A stretch of 64,000 nucleotides of DNA from an uncultured Verrucomicrobiota bacterium (lineage in GTDB: Bacteria; Verrucomicrobiota; Verrucomicrobiia; Opitutales; Seribacteraceae), in assembly GCA_902569115.1 (NCBI GenBank), contig CACFTI010000007.1, positions 18,277 through 82,276 of the forward strand. The letters are read 5' to 3'. A model generated the notes under the pieces. The model was not told the DNA's origin. It made no database searches and saw nothing but the letters and a program-made list of their open reading frames with translations. Position numbers and translations under genes: made by a program. Below are positions 1 through 8,542 of the stretch, piece by piece. Each line of letters starts with the position of its first letter. Positions within the stretch are counted from its first letter, which is position 1.

Positions 1-144
1 TGCACCAAGTAGGCCATCATTGGCGAGTAAGCCGGCCAGGGCCATGGAACCAAGAGCGGTGGAGGAATGCTTTAAGAAGGAACGACGGTTGAGCATGGAC
101 ATGCCCGCCGGGCTAAGTTCTTTGGGTTGGAGGGAAGGTTTCAT
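1..144 (-). CDS. DUF1501 family protein, N-terminal fragment (runs off the window)
   Basis: This gene is not in the ORF track because it leaves the window at base 1. Reading the minus strand from 144 gives 48 codons with the Tat-like stretch MLNRRSFLKHSSTALGSMAL followed by a hydrophobic alanine/leucine run. The RRxFL twin-arginine signal and the position directly after a DUF1549/DUF1553 gene are what is expected for a DUF1501 (alkaline-phosphatase-superfamily-like) exported protein, as in the complete example at 3282-4709. The start ATG overlaps the stop of the upstream gene in an ATGA (bases 141-144), so the two are probably translationally coupled. The family assignment rests on signal peptide and context only, since the catalytic part lies outside the window. 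Confidence 0.75.
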   Translation of the reverse strand, partial: MKPSLQPKELSPAGMSMLNRRSFLKHSSTALGSMALAGLLANDGLLGA

Positions 145-3100
145 GGCATAAACAAAAATTCGTTGGCATTGAAGAGAACGCGGCAGTAGGCGGCCAAGCC
201 ATGCTCCTCAACATACCTGCTTGCAGTGGTTGATTCTTGCAGATTGGGTTCACGGCCAAAAATGCTTTCAAAACCAAGAAGCAATGCCTGTTTTGTTGAA
301 TTGTCGGTCTGCTTGAGAAGTTTTTGTGAAAAGGCATCCGCTATTTTCTCGGTAAAGGAACTATTATAGAGATTTAATGCCTGAAGGGGAGTGGTGGATC
401 GGGCCCGGTTGGGAGCGGATTGTCCGCCATCCGGGCAATCAAAGGCTCCAAAGACGGAATCCTGTTCCATGCGGATACGCATGTTGTAGATCATTCTGCG
501 AAAATCTTTCTCATCCACATCATCCTTTGGAATCCAATTGCGTGCATAGTTGGCATTGGGTTCGAAGAGGAGGAACCCAGGTCCATACATTTTTTCGTCG
601 AGCAGCCCGCTGAGTAGCAGCATGTTGTCGCGGATGGCTTCAGCCTCCAGTCGACGGGGTGGAAAGCGCCAAAGAAGTTCAGTGCCCGCATCGATGGATA
701 TGGCTTCGGTCCGAGGTTCGGAGGCCTGTTGGTAGGTGTAGGATTGGAGAATCAGACGGTGCATCTGCTTGATCGACCATCCCTGAGAAATAAATTCACC
801 AGCCAGCCAGTCGAGCAATTCTGGATGAGTGGGGCGGAAGCCCATATCTCCAAAATCGGAGGGAGTGGCCACGATACCGCGACCAAAATGGTAGTGCCAG
901 ATTCGGTTCACCATGACGCGGGCAGTGAGGGGGTGCTTTGGATCAATTAACCAATTGGCGAACGCAATACGTCTTTGTTTTTCTGGCGAATTTTTATCCA
1001 ATGCATATTCGGGGACTCGTTGGGTAAATGCGGATAAGGATACGGGCGAGACGATTTCGCGTGGAGATAGTGGATCTCCACGATGCATCAGTCGGGTGGG
1101 AGAGGGTTGCCTGAAGGAACCAATCCATGCCTTGGGTTTGGAATTTAGATTATCCAACACCTTTTTCTTTTCGTCCAGGTCCTGAATTAATTTGCGAGCA
1201 ATTGATTTTTTCTCCGAATCCAAATGATCCAGGGCAAGCAAAGTGCTGCCATCCTTTCCCTCCACCATTTTGGGTTTCCTGGATCCTGAGGAGGCTACTT
1301 CGATCCATTCACCCTTTTCATTTTTAACTTCGATGTAGTAGGAGGAAGGAGTGCGGTCGGAGTATTTTCCGTTCTTATCCCGTCCCCAAGTGATGTGGTC
1401 GAATCGTTGCGGTTTCGAAAAGGTCAGGGTCACCCAACCTTTGTTTTTAGTGCTGGAGATCCAGCTGTAATCATTTCCAAATCTCCCATCATTGATATGA
1501 ACCAACTTATGCTTGGAGCTACCTTTGTAATTCCCAGATGAAGCAAGGCTAATATTGAGATCCTTTTGGATGGCAAGGTTTACGGATTTCTTATCCGTAT
1601 TCCATACTCCAAGTTCATCGATACAGGGTTCGCTGCCATTATTGGTTTCTTCGATGGTGAAACGTACACTGGAAGCAGTAACTGGATGGAACCACTCTTC
1701 ATTGAAAGATGCCTTTACTTCAGGCTCGAACCGCCGGATGGATGGTGAAGTATCCACCCTTTCCAGTATGATTAAGTCGGCGGTAAGGGCTGAACCATTT
1801 TGCCCGCCACTGATAAGAATTTTGGAAGAAGTATTAAATTCCTGCACTCCGCAGTCCTGTAAACCGCTCCATAAGGGTTTTGAAATAACCATTCCTTTTC
1901 CATTGGCAAGAAGTTGCTGATTGATGATGGCAATCTCTTTGCGATCCTCAATCGTTTTGAAATTTCCATCGCGATCCAACTGGTATTTTACATCTGTGGA
2001 GTGAGTATTCCATCCACTCCCCCAGGAAACCCAAACTCGGTATTTTCCTGTAACGGATAGTTGATAACTGACCGCAATTTCTCCCGGCTTATTGTTCCAC
2101 CAAGTGTAGGTCCCATTACTTAGATTTGGCGATCGTGTTGAATCTCCTGGGTCATCCGCAAAGCCAGGGGCTATACCTTTTGGGTTTTTTCCATTTCCCC
2201 GTTTTTTATAATGATGAGTGACATAACTTGTGTCCTCATCGTCCATCCAGACGAAGCGAGGGGAGGATTTTCCATTCGATCTCAATTTATTAAGCTTGGC
2301 CTCAATCTTTTCGATTTGGGACTCAGTGCGGAAAATCTCCTCTTTTTTCTCTTTGGATATTTCCAGTTGGATAGGTCTTTCTCCTAACTTAACTCCTTCA
2401 AAGACAGACTGCATGGAGAAAAAATCCACCTGGGAGACGGGATCAAACTTGTGATCGTGACAACGGGCACAACCAATGGTGAGTCCCAAAAATGTACTAC
2501 CGGTAACGCCTACAATATCTGCGAGTTCATTCGAACGTTGCTGCTTCGCGAGCAAAGGATCTTGCCCTCTTACGATATCGTTTGGTCCCGCCACCAGAAA
2601 ACCCGTGGCAGTATCAGCACCGCAGGTGTCTCCTGCGATCTGCTCAAAAACGAAGCGGTCATAAGGTTTATCCTGATTGAGACTTCTGATCACATAATCC
2701 CGGTAATGGTATGCAGTCTTTCTTTCGTGATTGGTTTCAAAGCCGTTGCTGTCAGCATACCTGACCACATCTAGCCAGTGTCTGGCCCAGCGTTCACCAT
2801 ACCGCGGACTGGCAAGCAGTTTATCGATTAATTTAGGGTATTTTTTTGGATCTTTATTTTCGCAGTAGTCCTTTATTTCCTTGGGACTGGGCAACAAGCC
2901 ATGAAGATCGAGGTATAGTCGTCTGACAATGATTGAATCCTTTGCCAAGGGAGAAGGTTCGAGATTCTTCTGCTCTAGCTTTTCAGTGATAAATGCATCG
3001 ATGGGGTTAGATACGAGTGGGGATGATACTGAAGGAGGAGTGGGACGGATCAGAGGCTGTAGAGACCATAGTTGTTCCGGCTTTAGTGCTTTCCCGAATA

Positions 3101-3176
3101 GAACGATGAAGGCAGATGAAAGAATACCTCCCCAGAGAAAAAATCTCGAAAACGCTCTATGCACAAAGGGACTCAT
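141..3176 (-). CDS. DUF1549/DUF1553 cytochrome-like protein with inserted golvesin-like and discoidin-like domains
   Basis: A 1011-residue exported protein. An N-terminal hydrophobic segment (about residues 10-28) is followed by a DUF1549 region (about 55-265) containing a CARCHDHKFDP motif near residue 238, a CxxCH that could bind heme c. The C-terminal third (about 735-1000) is DUF1553 and ends in the family-typical NANEFLFMP. Between them sit two apparent insertions: a sugar-binding-like module with GKYRVWVSWGSGW (about 340-470, resembling golvesin/xanthan-lyase-type domains) and an F5/8 type C (discoidin)-like segment (about 500-650, GWVTLTFSKPQRFDHITWG). The gene follows a DUF1501 gene by 105 bases and overlaps the next DUF1501 start by 4 bases. 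These paired families are abundant in PVC bacteria. Their chemistry is not firmly established, so only a cell-surface or periplasmic redox/binding role is inferred. Confidence 0.9.
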   Translation of the reverse strand: MSPFVHRAFSRFFLWGGILSSAFIVLFGKALKPEQLWSLQPLIRPTPPSVSSPLVSNPIDAFITEKLEQKNLEPSPLAKDSIIVRRLYLDLHGLLPSPKEIKDYCENKDPKKYPKLIDKLLASPRYGERWARHWLDVVRYADSNGFETNHERKTAYHYRDYVIRSLNQDKPYDRFVFEQIAGDTCGADTATGFLVAGPNDIVRGQDPLLAKQQRSNELADIVGVTGSTFLGLTIGCARCHDHKFDPVSQVDFFSMQSVFEGVKLGERPIQLEISKEKKEEIFRTESQIEKIEAKLNKLRSNGKSSPRFVWMDDEDTSYVTHHYKKRGNGKNPKGIAPGFADDPGDSTRSPNLSNGTYTWWNNKPGEIAVSYQLSVTGKYRVWVSWGSGWNTHSTDVKYQLDRDGNFKTIEDRKEIAIINQQLLANGKGMVISKPLWSGLQDCGVQEFNTSSKILISGGQNGSALTADLIILERVDTSPSIRRFEPEVKASFNEEWFHPVTASSVRFTIEETNNGSEPCIDELGVWNTDKKSVNLAIQKDLNISLASSGNYKGSSKHKLVHINDGRFGNDYSWISSTKNKGWVTLTFSKPQRFDHITWGRDKNGKYSDRTPSSYYIEVKNEKGEWIEVASSGSRKPKMVEGKDGSTLLALDHLDSEKKSIARKLIQDLDEKKKVLDNLNSKPKAWIGSFRQPSPTRLMHRGDPLSPREIVSPVSLSAFTQRVPEYALDKNSPEKQRRIAFANWLIDPKHPLTARVMVNRIWHYHFGRGIVATPSDFGDMGFRPTHPELLDWLAGEFISQGWSIKQMHRLILQSYTYQQASEPRTEAISIDAGTELLWRFPPRRLEAEAIRDNMLLLSGLLDEKMYGPGFLLFEPNANYARNWIPKDDVDEKDFRRMIYNMRIRMEQDSVFGAFDCPDGGQSAPNRARSTTPLQALNLYNSSFTEKIADAFSQKLLKQTDNSTKQALLLGFESIFGREPNLQESTTASRYVEEHGLAAYCRVLFNANEFLFMP

Positions 3177-3229
3177 CTATTTACAAAAAAAGTAAGTGCT
3201 AATATGATTTGCAAACCAAACTCTTCGTA

Positions 3230-3262
3230 TTTTGCGTAAAAATTCTGTTGTTTTACGCCAAA
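3230..3262. repeat. Near-perfect 12-bp inverted repeat in an intergenic gap
   Basis: TTTTGCGTAAAA and TTTTACGCCAAA are inverted copies with one mismatch, separated by 9 bases. They lie in the 105-base gap between the DUF1501 gene (3282-4709) and the start of the DUF1549/DUF1553 gene at 3176. No T-tract follows on the minus strand, so this is less like an intrinsic terminator and more like an operator or an RNA-stability hairpin. Confidence 0.4.
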
Positions 3263-3281
3263 TCTTTAAGGGTTGTTTAGC

Positions 3282-4709
3282 CTAACCGCTTGCCAGTACC
3301 TGTCTTTTGAAATGACCTTCGTTGAGATCTACACGTTCCGGACGGCCTTTGTGCATGTATACGACTTCCGTGTGGTCGAGGCCGAGTAGTCCAAGAATAG
3401 TGGCGTGGAAATCGTGGACATGTACCTTGTCTTTGATAGCGTGCAGACCAAGTTCGTCAGTCTCGCCGATTACCTGTCCACCTTTGACGCCTCCTCCAGC
3501 CATCCACATGGTAAATCCGGTTGGATTATGATCGCGACCATCTCCTTTTTCACTCATTGGAGTTCGGCCAAATTCACCTCCCCAGATGACCAGGGTTTCT
3601 TCTAATAGCCCGCGGGCTTTCAGATCGGTTATGAGCCCCGCGATGGGCAAGTCCACCTGCTGGCAGAGCCTGGAGTGGTTGCTCTCCATATTCGTATGAC
3701 TGTCCCATTTACTGCCGGCACCGTGGTACAATTGCACAAAGCGTACGCCCCGTTCCACCAAACGTCGCGCAAGCAGGCATTGTTGCCCAAAAGTTTTGGT
3801 TTCCTTCTGATCCAGGCCGTAAAGATTTTTGGTTGCAGGAGATTCCTTTTCCAAGTCGACGGATTCCGGAGCATGCATTTGCATGTTGGCGGCCAGTTCG
3901 TAACTGCGGATACGGGCTTCCAGTTCTGAATTGGACTCACGGCCCTGCAGATGTCTTTGGTTGAGGCTTTGCAGAAAGGATAATTTTAAATCTTCCGCCT
4001 GTTTGATTTTTGATTCTCTTGGTTTGAGATTGGCGATGGGTTCCGGTCCGTTTTCCAAAAGAACTCCCTGATGGGTGGCGGGCATAAAACCATTTCCCCA
4101 GCACCGGGTACCATTGACGATCATGGCACTGGTATCCTTGATTACCACGAACCCTGGAAGATTTTGGTTTTCCGTACCCAGTCCATAAGATACCCATGAA
4201 CCAAGAGAAGGGCGTCCGCCAAATACCGAACCGGTGTTCATTTGGCAGACTCCACCGGCATGATTGATGCCGTCGGAAACGCAGGAACGGATCACACAGA
4301 GTTCATCTGCAATCCGGCTGTGGTTGGGTAACCAATCAGAAATCCAAAGACCACTCTCGCCATGCTGTTTCCAAGCTCTCTTGGATTCAAGCAGGGGAGA
4401 ACCTACTTCCCCCATGGCGGTGACAGGGCGGTCGAAACTATCGGGGAGGGGCTTGCCGGCTAGTTTGTTGAGCAAAGGCTTCGGGTCAAAAAGATCGAGA
4501 TGGCTGGGGCCACCTTCCATGAAAAGAAAGATTACATTCTTTGCCTTGCCCCAGTTATGGGGAATCTTCGGAAGGGTGGGGTTGTTCGAAGCACGGGCAA
4601 GCAGCGGTTCATTGGCAAGAGCAGATAATGCAACGGCTCCAAAACCCGCACCTGCGGAGTTAAGAAAATGGCGACGGTTGAATGGTTGGTCGATTTGGAA
4701 GCAGGCCAT
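3282..4709 (-). CDS. DUF1501 family protein with Tat signal
   Basis: About 475 residues from the ATG at 4709. The track start 16 codons earlier would overlap the upstream gene by 46 bases. The N-terminus has a Tat-type signal (NRRHFLNSAGAGFGAVALS). The body has the alkaline-phosphatase-like features typical of DUF1501: NVIFLFMEGGPSHLDLFDPK near residue 60, the HAGGVCQMNTG region, and the late GGEFGRTPMSEKGDGRDHNP segment, whose Asp/His residues resemble metal ligands of this superfamily. A Tat signal implies export of a folded protein, possibly with metal bound. The gene begins 3 bases after the stop of the DUF1549/DUF1553 gene 4712-7549, so the two are almost surely co-transcribed. The substrate is unknown. 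Confidence 0.92.
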   Translation of the reverse strand: MACFQIDQPFNRRHFLNSAGAGFGAVALSALANEPLLARASNNPTLPKIPHNWGKAKNVIFLFMEGGPSHLDLFDPKPLLNKLAGKPLPDSFDRPVTAMGEVGSPLLESKRAWKQHGESGLWISDWLPNHSRIADELCVIRSCVSDGINHAGGVCQMNTGSVFGGRPSLGSWVSYGLGTENQNLPGFVVIKDTSAMIVNGTRCWGNGFMPATHQGVLLENGPEPIANLKPRESKIKQAEDLKLSFLQSLNQRHLQGRESNSELEARIRSYELAANMQMHAPESVDLEKESPATKNLYGLDQKETKTFGQQCLLARRLVERGVRFVQLYHGAGSKWDSHTNMESNHSRLCQQVDLPIAGLITDLKARGLLEETLVIWGGEFGRTPMSEKGDGRDHNPTGFTMWMAGGGVKGGQVIGETDELGLHAIKDKVHVHDFHATILGLLGLDHTEVVYMHKGRPERVDLNEGHFKRQVLASG

Positions 4710-4711
4710 GA

Positions 4712-7549
4712 TTAATGAAGATAAAGAAACTCGTTGGAAGTAAGGATGACGTGACACAAAGCAGCCAATGCCTCGGATTGAGGAGATGAAGTCTTTTGGG
4801 GTGTCGTTCTGGGAAGAAAGCCGGTGTCTTGTAAAACTTGGTTGGGAGACTTGGCAAAGCTCAAGTCCAGTTTGGCAGCTCCTTGATCTGGTGCTTTGTT
4901 ATTTTTGGAAATAAGCGAATGCTCCTGACTGATTGCAGGGGAGGAAATGCGGAAACGCTTTATATTTCCATTCCAGAAATGTTGTCCAGTGGAACGCCCT
5001 CCGAGAAATAATTTATCGGAAGAGACGGATTGCAGGGCAATGATATCATGTTTGATCCGGGCTTCCTGAACTTTCGAATCCGGAGTTTCGAGATCTTTCC
5101 AGACAAAATGAACATAAGAGTCACCCTTGGGATTCAAAGTTACGGAGCAGGAAAGATAATGGGTTTTCCCCAGGGGTATCTGCAAATTCGAGTCAATCAC
5201 CCGATAGATGGTGTCACCCCCGATATTTTCACCAATTAATTGCATGATGAAATTTCGCGGTTCGTATGCTGACTTGGCACTGGTGATTCCAAAGGTCCAC
5301 CCTGCTTTTTGGTGACTGCCTGACCATTGACTTAAGAGTGTGTTCACATAGGCATTGGCGTGGATGTGATCGAGGCGGGTAATGGCTTCGATGGTCCAAC
5401 TGGTTCCCAGTTCAATTCCTTTCTTTTTGTAAATACGGGGGGTATTTTCGTAAAGGCTGAGGCTATCGATCGATTTACCGGTTGTGGTTTCGATTGCTTG
5501 GGGTTCTTTGTTTGGTTCTTGATTATTCAACCATTGATCGAGGAAGCTTTGAGATAATTCGATTTCGGCCTGAGTTGCTGGACGACCATAGGCTGACTTA
5601 AAGATTTTGGAAATGGTTGACTTGGTACTTTCCGACTTGGCAAATTTATTGGCCATAGCCTGGGCGCGTGCATGAGGCCACGGGTTATTCCTGAGGAGGA
5701 GTGCCTGAGTGGAAGTGGTTGTATCGAGTCTTTCCGATGAGGATGAGAAACCTGCAGGTGCATCGAAAGCGGAGAGGATACGATCAGGAGAGTTCCTCCT
5801 CTTTTTAACATAAACGCTTCGATGAGGAGAATTTCCATCGACTGAACTTCCTCCGCTTTTTGTTTTTAATTCTCCGGAAGTAAAAAGCATGGCATCCCGA
5901 ATCTGCTCAGCGGATAAACGACGGGGAGGGAACCGCCAAAGAAGTTGATTTTGCGGATCCTGCAGGCTTGCCTTGTCCGAGGGTTCTTGACGGGCAGTTT
6001 GACCGTAAGTATCGCTAAGCATAATCAAGCGGTGAAGTGATTTTAGTTTCCAGTCATTTTGAATCAGATAATTTGAGAGGAAGTCGAGCAATGCTGGGTG
6101 GGTTGGTGGTTCACCAAGAAATCCGAAATCATTGGCCGTGGTAACCAGTCCCTGTCCAAAATGTTTTTGCCATACACGGTTAACGATCACGCGGGTGGAC
6201 AGAGGATTATCCGGAGAGGTGATCCAGTTAGCCAAGGCCAGACGGCGACCCGTAGTACCATGTTTGGTCTCCTCGATTTTCGGAGAGGGTAAGTTAAGTA
6301 GGGTAAGAAACTCGGGAAAGGTTTCCTGTATCTTTTTCCCGGGAACAAAAGTACGAGCAGGGCGAACCGAGAGATCAGTAGTTATGAAGGCCTGAGGGAG
6401 GGAAGGCTTGGGCGAAAAGCTGGCGAGTTCGAGATTCAGGTCGTCGTACTTTTTTTTCAATTCCTCATTCTTTTTAAATTTCTCTTCCCACTTTATACGT
6501 GTCGATTTGTGCCGTACTTGCCTGTTTACCATTTCCACGAGTTGTTGCTCATGGGTCGTCCGCTCCTCAGGTTTTTTATAGTACATTTCCTGAATGTCTG
6601 CTGGGAACTGCTTAACAACAATCCTTTCATTTCCTTTTAATATATCCTTCTTCAGTTCCATGAGTTTTTCCCTGACTTCAAATGTTTCAGCTTCCCATTG
6701 CTGAAGCTTTAGCAGTTGATCAGGTTTGCCGATATTTTGGTCTTCAGGCCACCAGACACTGGATAGAAAGCTTTGCATGGAGTAGTAATCCTTCTGCAGA
6801 ATAGGATCAAATTTGTGATCGTGGCACTGGGCACATCCCATGCCAAGTCCAAGAAAAACCTCACCGGTCACATTGGTCATTTCATTAAGGATAAGTTCCC
6901 ATTGCATGCGTGCATTGCGTTGGTTCCATTCATATACCCCATGACGAAGGAATCCGGTGGCTATCATATGATCAAAGTTTTTTGGATCGATCTCGTCACC
7001 CGCGAGTTGTTCACGGACAAACTGATCGTAGGGTTTGTCCTGATTTAGGCTCCTGATGACATAATCTCGATACAGGTAGGCAGAGGAACGAAAATCATCG
7101 GCCCGGTAGCCGTCTGATTCAGCAAAGCGGACAACATCCAACCAATGAGTCGCCCAGCGCTCCCCATAGGCTGGACTGGCTAAAAGTTTTTCAATCAATT
7201 CTTTTTTTGCTGTTTCTGGATTCTTCTTCCATGAATCAGTAAAGGCCTTGGTTTCACCCTCTGAGGGAGGAAGACCAATCAGGTCGAAGCTCGCCCTTCG
7301 GATAAACTCGTAAGGTCCAGCTTGGGGTGATAATTCCAATTCTTTGGATTCTAGTTTTTCCTGGACGAAATAATCCACTGGATTAGCAGGGAAATTGAGG
7401 GTGTTTTTTCGAATGGGTTGAATGGCCCACCAAGCTTTTTCCCTTTCTGAAAAATTAGCACGCACATCCTCAGATTGGGTGGCACTTTTAGAAAATAAAA
7501 AATGATTCGCAAAAAGTGTAGCAAGGAAGATGTAAAAGATTCTAGCCAT
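4712..7549 (-). CDS. DUF1549/DUF1553 cytochrome-like protein with a LamG-like insertion near the C-terminus
   Basis: A 945-residue protein beginning with a signal peptide (ARIFYIFLATLFANHFLF). DUF1549 covers about residues 45-270 and holds MGCAQCHDHKFDP near residue 239, a potential heme c site. A lysine/glutamate-rich helical stretch (about 290-390) precedes DUF1553 (about 440-700). A concanavalin/LamG-like jelly roll (about 715-880, ending GGRSTGQHFWNGNIKRFRI) interrupts the family just before the terminal CHVILTSNEFLYLH motif. It is the first gene of the minus-strand run and is followed at 3 bases by a DUF1501 gene. Compared with the paralogue at 141-3176 the core is the same but the inserted binding module is different, which suggests different carbohydrate or surface targets (inference). 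Confidence 0.9.
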   Translation of the reverse strand: MARIFYIFLATLFANHFLFSKSATQSEDVRANFSEREKAWWAIQPIRKNTLNFPANPVDYFVQEKLESKELELSPQAGPYEFIRRASFDLIGLPPSEGETKAFTDSWKKNPETAKKELIEKLLASPAYGERWATHWLDVVRFAESDGYRADDFRSSAYLYRDYVIRSLNQDKPYDQFVREQLAGDEIDPKNFDHMIATGFLRHGVYEWNQRNARMQWELILNEMTNVTGEVFLGLGMGCAQCHDHKFDPILQKDYYSMQSFLSSVWWPEDQNIGKPDQLLKLQQWEAETFEVREKLMELKKDILKGNERIVVKQFPADIQEMYYKKPEERTTHEQQLVEMVNRQVRHKSTRIKWEEKFKKNEELKKKYDDLNLELASFSPKPSLPQAFITTDLSVRPARTFVPGKKIQETFPEFLTLLNLPSPKIEETKHGTTGRRLALANWITSPDNPLSTRVIVNRVWQKHFGQGLVTTANDFGFLGEPPTHPALLDFLSNYLIQNDWKLKSLHRLIMLSDTYGQTARQEPSDKASLQDPQNQLLWRFPPRRLSAEQIRDAMLFTSGELKTKSGGSSVDGNSPHRSVYVKKRRNSPDRILSAFDAPAGFSSSSERLDTTTSTQALLLRNNPWPHARAQAMANKFAKSESTKSTISKIFKSAYGRPATQAEIELSQSFLDQWLNNQEPNKEPQAIETTTGKSIDSLSLYENTPRIYKKKGIELGTSWTIEAITRLDHIHANAYVNTLLSQWSGSHQKAGWTFGITSAKSAYEPRNFIMQLIGENIGGDTIYRVIDSNLQIPLGKTHYLSCSVTLNPKGDSYVHFVWKDLETPDSKVQEARIKHDIIALQSVSSDKLFLGGRSTGQHFWNGNIKRFRISSPAISQEHSLISKNNKAPDQGAAKLDLSFAKSPNQVLQDTGFLPRTTPQKTSSPQSEALAALCHVILTSNEFLYLH

Positions 7550-7604
7550 AAAATAACTATTTAATTACTATTTACGAATAGAAGTCGGTCAATTAGTTTT
7601 GTTA

Positions 7605-7637
7605 TTAATTTGCGTCTTTTTTCTTTTAATTTGCGTC
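7605..7637. repeat. Two direct copies of TTAATTTGCGTC upstream of the DUF1549/DUF1553 gene
   Basis: TTAATTTGCGTC occurs at 7605-7616 and again at 7626-7637, 21 bases start to start, about two helical turns. The pair lies about 60-90 bases upstream of the minus-strand start at 7549. Same-face direct repeats of this length are the usual form of an activator or repressor site, but the sequence is AT-rich and chance cannot be excluded. Confidence 0.3.
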
Positions 7638-7719
7638 AGTAATTACTGCAATTTGACCCAGCTTTGGGCCTTGGTCTTCATGACAAAATTATAGGAGGAC
7701 TTATATTCGATGCTTGTCA

Positions 7720-7738
7720 AAAACGGATAGTCCGTTTT
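7720..7738. promoter_or_regulatory. Perfect 8-bp inverted repeat upstream of the ThuA-like gene
   Basis: AAAACGGA-TAG-TCCGTTTT is a perfect hairpin or dyad about 30 bases before the start at 7769. No plus-strand gene ends upstream, so a terminator function for that strand is unlikely. It fits an operator, or a 5' leader hairpin for 7769-8539. Confidence 0.4.
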
Positions 7739-7768
7739 CGTATGTGAATTGCCCATATTGTATTTATT

Positions 7769-8539
7769 ATGAAAATTCTTCTTAGTCTTATATTTATTTT
7801 TTCAACGCTGGTTACTCTTGCAGATCATCATGGTAAGAAAAAACCGCTAAAGGCATTTATGATCACCGGTGGTTGCTGTCATGATTATCCCAATCAGAAA
7901 AATATTATCAGTGAGGGGATTAGTGAGCGTGTGCCGACTAAATGGGATATCTTTTTTGAAATGGATCAGGAAAAGAGTAAAGCCAAGCTTAGTCAATCAG
8001 GTTGGGCGGATGGTTATGACTATGTTGTCTACAACCATTGCTTTGCTCATGAGAAGGATGCAGCATTCGTTAAATCCATTACCGAAGTTCACAAGGCCGG
8101 TAAACCTGCGATCGCCTTACATTGTGCGATGCATTCTTATCATTGGAGCATTCCTGCTAAGGAAGGTGAAAAGAAAGCCTGGCCCGAAATGCTTGGGGCG
8201 AGTTCCAAGGGGCATGGACCTAAGGCAGCGATCACGGTGAATAAGGTAAAAAAACATGCGAATCATCCTATCATGAAAGATATGCCAGATGGTTGGATGA
8301 CTCCAGAGGGAGAATTATATAATGTCCAACAAGTTTATGAAGGTACTACGGTTCTTGCCTATGGTGATAACGGAGCAAACAAAAATCCTAAAGAGCCACA
8401 GGCTTGTGTCTGGGTAAACACTCATGGCAAAGGGAGAATCTTTTCCACCACCCTGGGGCACCATAATTCGACTATGTCGACTAAAGAATATCTAGATATG
8501 CTCGGAAATGCAGTCCGGTGGGTGACCGGTAAGAAGTAG
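7769..8539 (+). CDS. ThuA-like domain protein, secreted
   Basis: A 256-residue protein with a clear signal peptide (MKILLSLIFIFSTLVTLADHHGK). The mature part matches the ThuA-like (trehalose-utilisation-associated) glutamine-amidotransferase-like fold: an early KAFMITGGCCHDY strand-turn, DYVVYNHCFAH around residue 90, GKPAIALHCAMHSYHW near 115, and a C-terminal ACVWVNTHGKGRIFSTTLGHHNSTM that is very typical of PVC ThuA proteins. The function in these bacteria is not established; many occur next to Gfo/Idh/MocA or cytochrome proteins of carbohydrate catabolism. The gene is transcribed toward the DEAD-box helicase, with only 3 bases between the two stop codons. Confidence 0.88.
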   Translation: MKILLSLIFIFSTLVTLADHHGKKKPLKAFMITGGCCHDYPNQKNIISEGISERVPTKWDIFFEMDQEKSKAKLSQSGWADGYDYVVYNHCFAHEKDAAFVKSITEVHKAGKPAIALHCAMHSYHWSIPAKEGEKKAWPEMLGASSKGHGPKAAITVNKVKKHANHPIMKDMPDGWMTPEGELYNVQQVYEGTTVLAYGDNGANKNPKEPQACVWVNTHGKGRIFSTTLGHHNSTMSTKEYLDMLGNAVRWVTGKK

Positions 8540-8542
8540 GTT

